64,000 nt of DNA, from assembly GCF_008831285.2 (NCBI RefSeq), contig NC_045139.1, positions 34,135,706 through 34,199,705 of the forward strand, read 5' to 3'. Shown here in pieces: positions 36,023 to 47,148 of the stretch (the stretch's first letter is position 1; each line of letters begins with the position of its first letter). Source of the stretch: Nymphaea colorata. Taxonomy: Eukaryota > Streptophyta > Magnoliopsida > Nymphaeales > Nymphaeaceae. Position numbers and translations under genes: made by a program. The notes below the pieces were generated by a model, which saw nothing but the letters and a program-made list of their open reading frames with translations, had not been told where the DNA came from and did no database searches.

Positions 36023-38165
36023 AGGTAGGTCTTTAGTTATGACATCCATAGGTACTATGCCTCTACTTCTCAAGTTGTAGAGCGTGTTAAGTCAGTTGAA
36101 GGACACAAGCCTATTCGCTCTATGAAGCACCTTACTTCTCCCCCTTAATGGAATGGATGGAAGGCCCTCACCTTGCTTCCTACCTCTGTTTTGGTAGAGA
36201 GACATTTGATTGGATGAGCAGGAGGAGTATCTTACGGCCCAAGTGAGAAATAAAGCTCTTTCCTATCTCAATGTGTATAGGGACCAGAGCGGCGTTGGTA
36301 GCAGATGTGGAGCCCCCAACGCATGTCGGTTAATGTATTGATTCCATCATATCGGCACCCGGAGGTTGATGCCCATGCACTTGAATTAGTGATTGACTAC
36401 CTACCAACTACTGCCCATGCTGCTCCACCAATCCCCTTGGGGGCTTGATTGATCAATTGGATTTATGCGTAGACCCTTCAATGTATAAAAAAAATCCTGT
36501 GAGGCACCAATACGTCATAAACCAATTTATGTGTGTCCCGCATGTGGCTCATTCACATGCCAATAGTTATAATTTTATGTACGTCTCTTCCAACTTAAAT
36601 GCCTTGTCCTAATAACACACACATACATGTTTCTGGGCATGGGTTGCTCTCAAAACACTTTTACCTTCCTACGGCCTTAAGCAGCCGGTAGCTGGCTATC
36701 AAGGTGAGGTGTCTATCAGAAAAAGAAGAAAAAGTGAAGCCCTTTTCTGTGATTATCTCCAAAACCTGTCACCTTAGTCGAAAATATTCGTGAAGCACTA
36801 CCGGCTACGGCGTGATGGCGTTTTCGCTATTTAGTGAAAACAAGTGGGAGAAGCGTGTCCGTTTCCTTTTTCCGGGGAGGGGGGTGGTGGTGGGGGCTTA
36901 CACGGTATGCCTGAAAATGCCTCCGGCGCAAATGCTACCAGCCACCTCAACTGCGGGCCCCATCACAACGATGCCACGTCGGACGTTCGTGAATGGGACC
37001 AAGAAAAATGTGCAGGCCAACGTGGCAACACCTTCCCGCCGGCGGGCGGCAGCCGATAACAAGTTTTTTTTTTTAATATAAAAAAACGTCCAAACTTTGG
37101 TTTTACGGTCCTTTTGATGAAATTCCATAGAGAAAAATCGGGCCCAAGTCCGTTCCGAATCCAAAAACTCGAGTGAGAGCCCGGTTGATTGAATTTAAAG
37201 ATATATTTTTAATATAAAATAATATATAAATATAATTAATTATATAAATATTATAAATATATATTAAATTAAATAAAAAATTAAAAAACCAATTATCGGG
37301 TCCGAATCGAGCTTATCGAGCCCACCCAAGCCGGCCGTATAAATTATCGGGCCAGCCCGGGTCACTTTTTATAGGGCTCGAGTCGATCCGGGTATTGGGT
37401 TCTTGGCGGCGGCTCGGCCTCTTCCCAGACCTACAAAAAAATATCTTTAAAAAAAAAACAATTCCTTTATTTTTTCTTTAAGACTACAAATTTTAGATTT
37501 GTGGCCATGCTTACCTCATCTATGCTATCCAATAATGTCAAAATATAAACTAAGTTGTGAGATCCAAGTCAGTTAAAGGAAATACAATTCAACTTGCGCA
37601 ATCAGATTACTTAACCTCTAAATCAAAGTAGTTATGATCTCAACATCTGAACCTGACTAGCGGAATGGTCATAAGTAATAGTCGCCTAAATCCGTCAACC
37701 TTTTTATCAATTTATATAGAAAAATAGGTAACTATTAGACAGTATTTTTATAAGAACCATTATAAACTATTTACTCCAATATCAAATTACTAAAATTAAG
37801 TTGTACATATGGAAGTCAAGCTGGTTTTCCAATATTTCTAGATATACTCAAAAGGAATTTCGTTTAATAATACTTGTTTGTTTTATTATTTTTCCTTTTT
37901 TTTTTCCTTTGAACGTCATAAAAAAAGTTTGGCTTTTATAATTGATATTTAATATCTATTATATGATCTTTTTGAAACTGACTATCAACATGATTGGCCA
38001 GAAATTTTTTCGCTATGAGGCAGTGATGACCTAACTTTTAAATTTTAATCGGCATTTTAATGTAAATAAATAAAAAATTATGGAGGTGTCAAAATCATAA
38101 TATTTCAGGTAAGATTTTTATCGTGTTTTACTGGGTCTTGTAGTGAATTAGTGAATAGACTCTCT
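36023..38165. other. intergenic DNA with GC-rich transposon fragments
   Basis: No gene is supported. A GC-rich open stretch at 36810-37060 has frames in several registers but no recognisable domain. At about 37138-37432 GGGCCC/CCCGAxx words surround an AT-rich core, a layout like the element at 23161, but I could not define its ends. Confidence 0.5.
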
Positions 38166-38407
38166 CAAGGTTGGAGCTAGAAATTTTTCGTGAAGAAGCT
38201 GAATTAAAATTTCTAAATTAAAATTTCTAAATTTTGACACGATTCGAAATATCATTTTTCAAAAATTTTATATAGGACAATTAAAAATTTCTATCATTTT
38301 CAAAAATTTTATATAGGGTAACTAAAAATTTTTAAAATTTAGAGGTAATTTTTTTTTAAAAAAAAAATTGAGGTGGGCCCATGCATGCCCCCTTGGATTC
38401 GCCCCTA
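38166..38407. mobile_element. 242-bp hAT-like miniature element with 8-bp target duplication
   Basis: GACTCTCT flanks both sides (38158-38165 and 38408-38415). The left end CAAGGTTGGAGCTAG and the right end, on the opposite strand, TAGGGGCGAATCCAAG are diverged inverted termini. The internal AT-rich sequence and the GAGGTGGGCCCATGCATGC stretch match, inverted, the element at 35850-36022. Confidence 0.8.
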
Positions 38408-41400
38408 GACTCTCTTAACCACTAACACCTAGTGTTTTGATACTTGTTAATGAGACTGGGATTGTTAGATAGAGCTGGACTCAGGCTTCTCAAACCGTCA
38501 ATTGATTTCTAGAAAACCTAAGAGCAAATTTTAACAACAGAGTGGTGCTTGAATGGAATTAACCAAACACTCGAATGAAATTTGGCTGAAAGTCAGTTGA
38601 GGAACTAAATATTTATTAATCATGAGATTAGTGTTATTAAACGTGATTAGGGCATGTTTAATGATTATCTAATCAAGAATCAACTCTACTTAAACTGAGA
38701 TTAACTTAGTTAAACAGGGATTAATTTTAATCTCCTCGTTAATTGCTCCGTTTGAGGTTTCTTTTCTTGAAGTTTCATAAAAATTGGTGGGTTTTTGCAA
38801 CCCCACCCGTTCAAGTAAGAGAGAGAGGGAGACACGACAAGTCAAACCACTTTGGACACATATGAAAGTGACAAAAGTAAGCCTCCAGGGGTGTACTCAG
38901 GCCCACTCGGCCTGTGCTCGAATCGGCCGGACTTGTTATCAGGCCGGCCCAGGTGAGCCCGATATCTGATAATGATTTTTATATATTTTTTATTAATTTT
39001 CATAATTTTAATAGAAGCCGAAATATAATTTTTCAATATTTTTATATCAGGCTAAATGAAAATCTTTAAGCATGTAAATTTGTTTTTGTTTTTTTTTTTT
39101 TGAAATTTTGAAGGCGAACCAAGACCCCTGCCGGCCCTAATGCCTTGTGTTCTGAAGTTTCCACTTCCAAATACCCAGATAAGTTCGTTAGATCTTTTGG
39201 CTCCCTGAAAAAAATTCTCGTTCTACTCCCCCTGATTATACATGTTACTTACTTATTTTAGATTGGACATTTGATCTGCTTATCATGGACTCTCTAATGC
39301 ATTTTTAGGTCATTCCTCTCAACAATTGGCAAAATTTCTAGTTTATTTGATGTGGGGATTGGATATTTGGTTTCCCTGCCATGTTGATATAATTTTTTTA
39401 AAGTACTCACTCAGCAAACAACAACGCTTACTGGCTGGACATTATTCTTGAGTGGACCGGATATCTCATTCATGCGCCCCAATGTTTTGGTTGTGGCGCT
39501 TTCATGATGCATATACAACCCATTTTTTAATGTGATCCTCATGCATATAAAGGTGATGGGTATATATATGTTTTAAGGTTATCAAAGAATTGCCTTTTTT
39601 TTTTTATTAGTTTGTTATGATATGCATAGTACGTTACTCGAATAGAATAGAACACATATATGCTCTGAGACAGGACAAGCAGATGATACATTGCCACATA
39701 GAATATGCTTGCCAAATGTTGAATACATCAATGAAACTGCTTCAATGTATAATTAATTCTCTTCTGTTGCATTAGGGTTTGTAATGCGGAGCTACTGTGT
39801 GGCTGGCGTGGGCGCTAGACATGTCATTTCTTGAAATCTTGCATTGTGATTTAAGTTAGACTTATGTTCACGGCCGCATGTACAGTCTTTCTTTATTCTT
39901 CGCGATATTGACTACATTTTTGGTCTCCATTTGTGGTGTTCACACCAAACCCAAGTGCGTGCTATGTAGTCACATGTTTTCATACATGAACGGGCACTTG
40001 CATGTATAACAAATAAATATTAAACTATTTTAATGTAAAAATGAAAGAAAATTGAGAAGTTAGTATATGCAACTGCCCACACCAACCTATAAGTGACTCC
40101 GCCACTGTTCCACTGTTGCTTTTTGTAGATGGGCTGCTCTTCCGCAGTGCTTCCGTCTTTGTTGCAAAAATACTTCTGTTTCCTGGATGTGTAAAATTGA
40201 AGTAGACTGTATAAAAACATATACATTTTCTGACTTATAGAATACTTTATTTAGTTTCAAGGTCTAATAAACCTCCGAAGTGAAACGGGTTGGGTTTTTA
40301 ATTGGATCCTCGAGTTTGAGCCGCGTTTAGGGTCGTATGGATTTCCGTGTATGTGATCAGGTGAAGCGAATTATCAATGCGGGGATAGATAGTCCTAATT
40401 GGATAGGATTTAGAATTGAACTTTTGAATTACATAAATCCACTGCTAATTTGCCATCTTCAAACCACTAGCGATCAAGAAAGTTTGGGTGAATACATATG
40501 CAAAAATTCTTGCCCAAAACATATTTCTGGTTTGGTAAAAAAAAAAAAGAACCATCTCGCTCAATGCATCAATGGCTGTGATTAGATAGAACTCAATATA
40601 GCTGGAAGATTTCAGTTATCTCTCTCTCTCTCACACACACATATACATATATATCTTTTAATTGTTGAATCTCTCTTTGATTTGATTGATCAATGTGTGA
40701 TATTCAAAATCTTCGTTACTAATGAAATCAAAATTCTCTCTGGATTGATCAGAAGATTCTTTCAGAATTCGTTACTTGAACAAAAATAAATCTTGTGGAA
40801 TCGTATTCAATATTTGACGATAATATATATATATATATATAATTTAGCTATTAAAGTGTAAATGTAGCAACAGTTTGGTTGTGATGTTTACTCATTATGC
40901 ATCTCCTTGTTAAAGAGGCTCAAGACATGATTCGTGTCATTGCATTTGATTCTGATCGAGTTTAGTATACAAAAGTTTGTTAGCCATGTACAATTTTTTT
41001 TTTTTTCAAAAAATAAAAAATCTTGGTAGCTCCCCAATTGTGCAGGGGCCAGTGACTCGACTGACTATGAGCATCACGTGGGTGGGCCGTCGTTTCCCTT
41101 CGACTGCATCTAGACTCTCGTCGGAGCCTCATGGAGCGCCTTAGATACTACATGCCCACCCTTTCATTTCCATATACCCAGCCATTGCCTTGTAGAGATA
41201 TAAAATCTCTTCTTAAATGTAATTTAATGTATGATTAATGCTTACGATCTTCAGCATCGTAAGCTTGGAGAACATTATCTTGGAATTTAGTTTCCCCAAC
41301 AATATTTTGTTCACTTATAGATAATGTTATAATAATTACAATTTATGGCAAGATATCCTGCACATGGACAAAGTAGTTTCCTTTTCTAAACAGTGAAAGA

Positions 41401-42000
41401 TTGATCATGGCGGTCTACAATGAGCACAATCTTGCCGAACCTCGGTGCATCCTCCTCCCAAACCTAGCACTTGAGCTATGTCGTTTGAGACAAGTTAGTG
41501 GGCACCCGGTCAGGTTGACAAGACTTGAGCACGGCTAAAGAATGGGCTTGATTCTCAACTTGATTGGGCTCGATAAGTTCGAATGAACTCGATAATATTT
41601 TTATATTTACTTTATTATTTATATATATAATATAATATTTTATTATAATTAATTATATTTATACTTACATATATTTTAGTTTAATCGAATCGAGCCCTTG
41701 CTGAACCAAATGCCCAAGCTTATACGTAATTGCCTCCCACGGACCTGATCTACCCGGTGGACGTTTTCAATTAAGCACCTATTATATCGACCTAATTCCA
41801 ACAGAAGCTCGCATTTATGAGTTCTTTTTTCTTATCCCTCAATTTCCATTGACCTCACGATCGTACCAGAACCGGACCGGATCCCGAAAAATAAAAATGC
41901 AGCGCCTAGTAAAATTATAGTAAAAAATTGACCTTGAATTGAAAATTCACATTAAAGGAGCCTGATCGCCGGCAGGGGTCAACCGCATTCAATAACAGCG
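38408..42000. other. intergenic DNA, no supported gene
   Basis: Transposon-end fragments are present at 38886-38965 (CAGGGGTGTACTCAGGCCC start) and 40065-40108 (right end CCACACCAACC to TGACTCCGCCACTG, the CAGTGGCGGAG family). A diffuse GGGC-flanked AT core is at about 41498-41720. TA microsatellites occur near 40826. No coding sequence is recognised. Confidence 0.5.
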
Positions 42001-42711
42001 GGAGCTCCGACACCCTCTCTCCTCACCGGCGAGTCCAAACATAGGAGAGAGAAATATTTAATTCTCATTTTGCCCCTTTCCCCCTTTGCTTTCACCTTTT
42101 CTGCGTCACTCTTTGCTTCTCTGCCTTCCTCTCGCTCGTTCTCTCTCTTCTGCCGTCTCCTTCGGAAATGGCGCCCACTCCAAGCCCGACTCCCTGCTCG
42201 AGAAGTCGTCCATAATTCGGGATTAATTAAACGGCAAGGAAGAAGGGGAGCTCCATTGTTTTCTTCCCTTCCTTCGACCTTTTCCGTCTGTCATTTTCCG
42301 CTTTCGGGAGAAGGAGAAAAAAAGAAACCCTAGACAGCTTCTGCACGTAGCGACGAAGAGGGAGTAGAGATCACTATCGCAGAAGAGAGAGGGACAGAGC
42401 AAGCGAGAGAGAGAAGGGAATCAGAATCGATCGGAGAGAAAAGACGGGGGAAGTTGGTACATTTTTTTAACGCTTTCCTCAGTTGCGCTGGCGTTGGTGC
42501 CTCCCGGAGGCCGTTTTCCCTCCGTCCGGAAATTTGAAAGGGAATCCGGAACATCGGGGCACGGAAATTTTTGATTTTTGAATCGGAGAGGGAAGGGAAA
42601 CAAATTCTGAAGCCGTCGGCTGGATTCGGAGGCGATCGCGTATCTCCCCGGGGTTTTATGGTCCGGCGACGGCAGGTGCGGCGGATCTTGGCTCAACGCG
42701 TCTCGTTTGAG
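42001..42711 (+). promoter_or_regulatory. probable promoter and first leader exon of the MIP1-zipper/DUF547 gene
   Basis: Base composition shifts sharply here to CT- and GA-rich, higher-GC sequence typical of plant promoter and leader DNA. A good donor, TTTGAG followed by GTAAAA, lies at 42711/42712. The last 54 bases of the exon read from an ATG at 42658 as an Arg-rich frame open to the exon end. The link to the coding exons 9 kb downstream is inferred from orientation, donor quality and the absence of any other gene in between. It could also be an independent non-coding or short-peptide transcript. Confidence 0.45.
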
Positions 42712-44095
42712 GTAAAATTTCTCCGTTTCTTGCGCCCTACGCGCTGCGACTCGTTTCTTGCATTCGTGAGCAAACGAGCTTTCCAGCTTTTGCCTTTGTG
42801 ATTTCCGTGGATTCCTTTTGCGGTTTTTTCCATAATCATTTTCACGAGTGGAAGCGCAGTCTCTGTGTAGTTTTTCATCGTCAGTTTCCTTGTTTTCGTG
42901 ATTGGTGAACGTTCTCTGTGAAAATGAGGTCTTCTCTGGTACTTCTTCTGCTTCTTAATCCGATCTCTGAAATTTCAGACCGAAATTTTCTTTCTATTTT
43001 GTTTTGTAATGGAAAATGAAGTGTTCTGCGGTGGATTCAAAAAAGTTGAAAAAAGGGTGAAGAAATAATGCTTGAATGATGAAGAAATTTCCCGAACAAC
43101 TTTCTGCTTTTTCTCTTTTTGTTGTTATGATGAAGGTTTTGGCGTCGATGGATTCTTCCGTTTGTCTGTGATCGCGAACTTTCAAGATCACGAACTCCTT
43201 TTCCATGCGTTTGTCTTTTTCTTAGCAAAAACAAAGTTTGGCTCCTACGTTTCGCATTTAATTTGCGTCTAGCAAAATTAATCACAAGAAGCGTTCTCGG
43301 ATTCGTATATTTTTTTTCTTGGGATTTCAGGAATCAATTATGCTTTTCCATTTTGTCACGTTCTTTTAATAAAGTAAATTTTGCTTTCCCGTGATTCTCC
43401 ATGATGATTTTTCTTTCTTGGTAGGAGAAATTTGGTTGCCTCTTACTCGAGGTGGTCTTACTTTTTTTCTTTTTTCTAGTCTCTAAAATTATTCTTCTTC
43501 GTTTCTCAAGTTAAAAAGATCTTGTCTTCTATTCTTTTTGTGGGGAGCAACTAACGAAGCTGTTGGGAATGGGGCTCCTGGGATTCGAACCCAAGACTGT
43601 TCGGTTGGGATCGTTGTAACGCCATTGACGTTGATGTGCGTTCGGTGCTCACATTTTCTCTGGTTCCCATCGAGTCAGTTGCGTAATTAGAGTCACAGAT
43701 GGTCCCTGTGGGCCTTGGTGAAAAAGTGCATTTCGTTGTGACGCCAGAAAGGTATCGGAAGTGAGACCTGGCTAGATCAACGCTGGGCCCGGTAGGTTCA
43801 GCCCGACCTCACCTCACGCTGGCTTGGTCCAGCCGATCCTTCTCCTTTTTACTTGTTTTCTGGCAGCCAGACATTTAGCATGTAAGCCATGAGCTTAGTC
43901 GTACTTCGTTGTGTTCAAGCATTGACTTTCTCCAATTAAAAAAAACTCTTTAATGAGATGGATGAACCTTAAACAGCAGCTTGGAATACATGTTTTTTCG
44001 AATGTATGCTTCAAAAAGTATCATGTTCTTTTTTCCCAATAGATGAAAACTAAATACTGAATATAGCACACTATGTTTCTTGTACTAAACATATA

Positions 44096-44310
44096 GAGTG
44101 CGTTTGGTTGACATACTCATCTAGCCCAGTTTTATGAAATTTAGTTTTACTAAGATTACAAATGAGTTTTGAAAATGTGGTTTATTTGTTTGAGTGATAT
44201 ACCTAAAACCTTGTTTTTTGAATAACCTAAAAGGGTTCTTGTTTTTCATTCCTGGCTTTAACAAAATTGAGTTTTTTTAAAACCCATTTTTAGTGCCATC
44301 CAAACATTCC
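44096..44310. mobile_element. possible second Tourist-like element
   Basis: GAGTGCGTTTGGTTGACA at the left and, on the opposite strand, GGAATGTTTGGATGGCA at the right form diverged inverted termini resembling those of the better defined element that begins 27 bp further on. Target-site duplication is not clear. Confidence 0.4.
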
Positions 44311-44337
44311 AAAAACTTAGTTTTGGAGACAAAACTA

Positions 44338-44643
44338 GGGGTGCGTTTGGATGACACCATCAACAAACTTGGTTTTGTGAAAACCAAGTTTTTGAAAACC
44401 TGTTTCAAAACCCAGTTTCATAAACTTGGTTTGGATGACAGCTGAAAAGCTTTGTTTAGAAGCAAAAATTAACTTTACCTGAAAAAGCTAGACGGTAGCA
44501 GGTTTTCTGGCCCTTCATGACAACCAGGTTTTGACAAAATCCATGTTTAATGTCATCCAAACACTCTTGAATGAAGTGGTGTTTGGGACAAAACCAGGTT
44601 TTGTTTCCCAAAACCTGGTTCTGCACTGTCATCCAAGCACCCC
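44338..44643. mobile_element. 306-bp Tourist-like (PIF/Harbinger) miniature element
   Basis: The ends are GGGGTGCGTTTGGATGACA and, on the opposite strand, GGGGTGCTTGGATGACA, flanked by a 3-bp CTA repeat (44335-44337 and 44644-44646). The G-rich ends with GTTTGG and a 3-bp duplication fit the PIF/Harbinger type, although the usual target is TTA/TAA rather than CTA. The interior contains inverted AACCAGGTTTT/AAAACCTGG words and has no coding capacity. Confidence 0.72.
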
Positions 44644-45387
44644 CTAAGTTTTATTTCGGAAACTTGATTACTCCATGGTGGTTATATAATATATGTTTAT
44701 AGAACATATATTTCCAGGACATACATGTTTAAATAACATATATTTCCAGGACGCAAAGTTATTGTTTTTTTCAAAGCCAGTTGGAGGGGAAATAAGATTT
44801 AAACCTCCGGGACATGCTCCTCCTTTGAATTATGGCCATTTCCAACCGAAAAAGTATTTGGCCAGGTTGGCGTAGCTTTAGGAGGTTTTGCCTGGTGGAG
44901 ATCTAGCTTTTGACCAATTTTAATTTAAACTTTTCAGCTTATAGGGCCAGACGTTCCATTAGTCCAAGTGCGTGCCCGTGCCTTGTGGGTTGAGCTTTTT
45001 GACTTTTTTTTTGTAAGTTAGACAACTCACAGCACTTACGGCTAGCGCATGCCACGGGGTGTTTGAAACTTTTGACCTTCTCAATCTAAAAAATTCTTAC
45101 CCAGATGGACGGAGCTTTTTTTGGGCTTTAGAGTTGACCCACACCTGTTCAAGTCTGCTGGGGTCCTGTACTTCGCTGGACATAGCTTTTCTAGATCCAA
45201 CCGTGTCTGCTGGGTCCTGCATTTTAACGTGTGGGCTCGACCTGCCGTGAACATGTGGTCCTGCGTTTGAGTTTGTCAATTGCGCTTCGAAGGTGACTTT
45301 GCCTAGACGATGAGTCCGCCATTGATCCTTGGTCTTTGAGTTTCATTTTATGGTTTCGTTGCCGGGTTACTTCAAACCCCAAGAACC

Positions 45388-45746
45388 ATAGTTGGCAAAC
45401 TCGTCGATCCAAGTCATGAGCCTCTTTACTCGACAAGGATCGTCTATTCATTGATTGCATCTTTTCTTTTGTCATATGTTGTTGAGTACTAAACTTTGTT
45501 ATGTTTTAATTTGTGATATCACAAACTTTATTTAATATATACAAATACTTATATTATGCCTTATTCAGTTGTAGCTGATGAAAGCTGAACATAAAGCATT
45601 GGCAGACTTGCTTTTTTCTTTTTATATATAAAAAATGTACTATAAAAATTATAATCTAACTTAGCCGAGTCACCAAGTCAACTCTCTTTGACCCGGTGAT
45701 CCAGTCCTCAGCCCATCTGAGTCCAAGTAATGAGATTACTAACTAT
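45388..45746. mobile_element. 359-bp element with ATAGTTGGCAAAC left end
   Basis: The left terminus at 45388-45400 is identical to that of the element at 22346. The right terminus GATTACTAACTAT (45734-45746) is its inverse with three mismatches. The interior near the right end has CGAGTCACC/GGTGATCCAGTC words, as in the 22346 copy. No target-site duplication is seen. Confidence 0.55.
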
Positions 45747-47101
45747 ACCGACACTAAACTGGATCCATTTGCACCCTGCCACTTGTGCCGGTAGGATTGG
45801 ATATCAATATGATCCAATCCGGACCGTTTGGATCTAGTGTCACGCATAGTGGAATCCTGCTTCTAGCCTACGTCAAGCCTGTCACAATGATCTGGATTTG
45901 ATGGCCTAATAAATAAACCGCATCTTTATCTTTGATGGTCTTGGGAATCTGCCACAGCAGATACGGATGCTACATTGTTCTTGTTTCTTTCCCTGTTTAA
46001 GGTCTAAATGCAGATTTCAGTTACTATTTCTACTCTTAGATTGCATTGTTTCACTTCAGATCTCGTGGATCTGAGATCCGTGGGGATCCCAAATCCATAG
46101 ATTTAATGTTGAACCTCTCCTTGACTTTAAATCCATAGTTTTTGACATATAGCATGAATTAAAATCCATGCTACTGAGATCGATCTCCTAAAACGCATTT
46201 TTTTTTTCTACAGCTTTAGAGTTTAGATGCAAGATCAAAGGCTATCAAATGCAACCCTAGTTTAGTTTTTGAAGTTTGAGGTTCATTATTAGGTGGCCTG
46301 CTAGGGCCGAAGCCTTGGTAAAGATCTGGGACACTTTTTTACCACCATAGGTGATGAAACGGACGGGTATGTGGCCATATTGGTTGTCATATAAGTAAAA
46401 TAATACTATCATTTTAACACCAATTATATTTTAATGTGATAGATACCTTTTGAAATGCATTTCATTTCTTGAAAGTGGCAAAACTCTTCCGACGGAAACA
46501 ATGGTAAAACCACTTTGATCTTTAAATAAAGTTGTACATTTGGAGGAGCGTTCGCTATAATTTTGAAATACTTCTCGAAGGTGTAGTGAGCGGTTGGATC
46601 AAATTTCCGAGAAATTTAGAATTTCATTCTGAAATGTTGAATTTTTGCGGAAAAAGATCGGCCGTGTATGATTGGATATTTCAATGGCTTACGAGGTAAG
46701 ACTGAAGGTGGGGGACTTTCTTAGTTTTCTCCATTTTCTTTCCCCGAGGGACGAGAATAGCCAAGTGACCATAGGCTCAGCTGTGAAGTTGAAAGCTCGA
46801 AGATGGTGCTAAAAATTCCAGATTTGTAAAGCGTCAAGTCAAGTGTATAGAAAGGACGCCGAATCTTTTCATGCAAAAGTCGCTTTTGGCCTCACACTGC
46901 TTCGAGCGCTCTGTGTCTCGTGAGGTTGCCTCATGCCTACCTCCGGAGGGCCATCGCATTGCCTGGTTCCTTTCTCTCTTTGCCATTTACGAGTTTTCTC
47001 TGTCAGCACATGTACTCGGAACTCTTCCTTTTGTTCTCTTCTCTTCGCTTTGCCCCTCTCTTTCGACCCACAAGTGAACGGACTTTACCGTGCTCTTGCA
47101 G

Positions 47102-47148
47102 GTGCAGAAATTTGCCTCGGGAAAAGGAGTGCGGTGATCCGGTCGAAG
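47102..47148 (+). other. candidate small leader exon
   Basis: The 47-bp segment is framed by TGCTCTTGCAG and GTACGC, good acceptor and donor signals, in a locally GC-rich context (46900-47300). Joined to the exon ending at 42711 it would close the Arg-rich upstream ORF after 11 more codons with TGA. The GC-rich surroundings could also mean an alternative promoter here. Confidence 0.35.

Larger units (their letters stand above)
42712..47101 (+). other. probable leader intron with miniature elements
   Basis: The segment lies between the first and second inferred leader exons. It contains the Tourist-like elements near 44.1-44.6 kb and the ATAGTTGGCAAAC-type element at 45388-45746, and otherwise unremarkable AT-rich DNA. 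No coding sequence is recognised. Confidence 0.4.

Noticed and set aside
43567-43600. tRNA-like T-arm on the minus strand (GGGTTCGAATCCCAGGAGCC)
   Set aside because: Only the T-arm and part of an acceptor-like stem can be seen; no matching D-arm, anticodon arm or 5' acceptor strand is present, so no tRNA gene is called.
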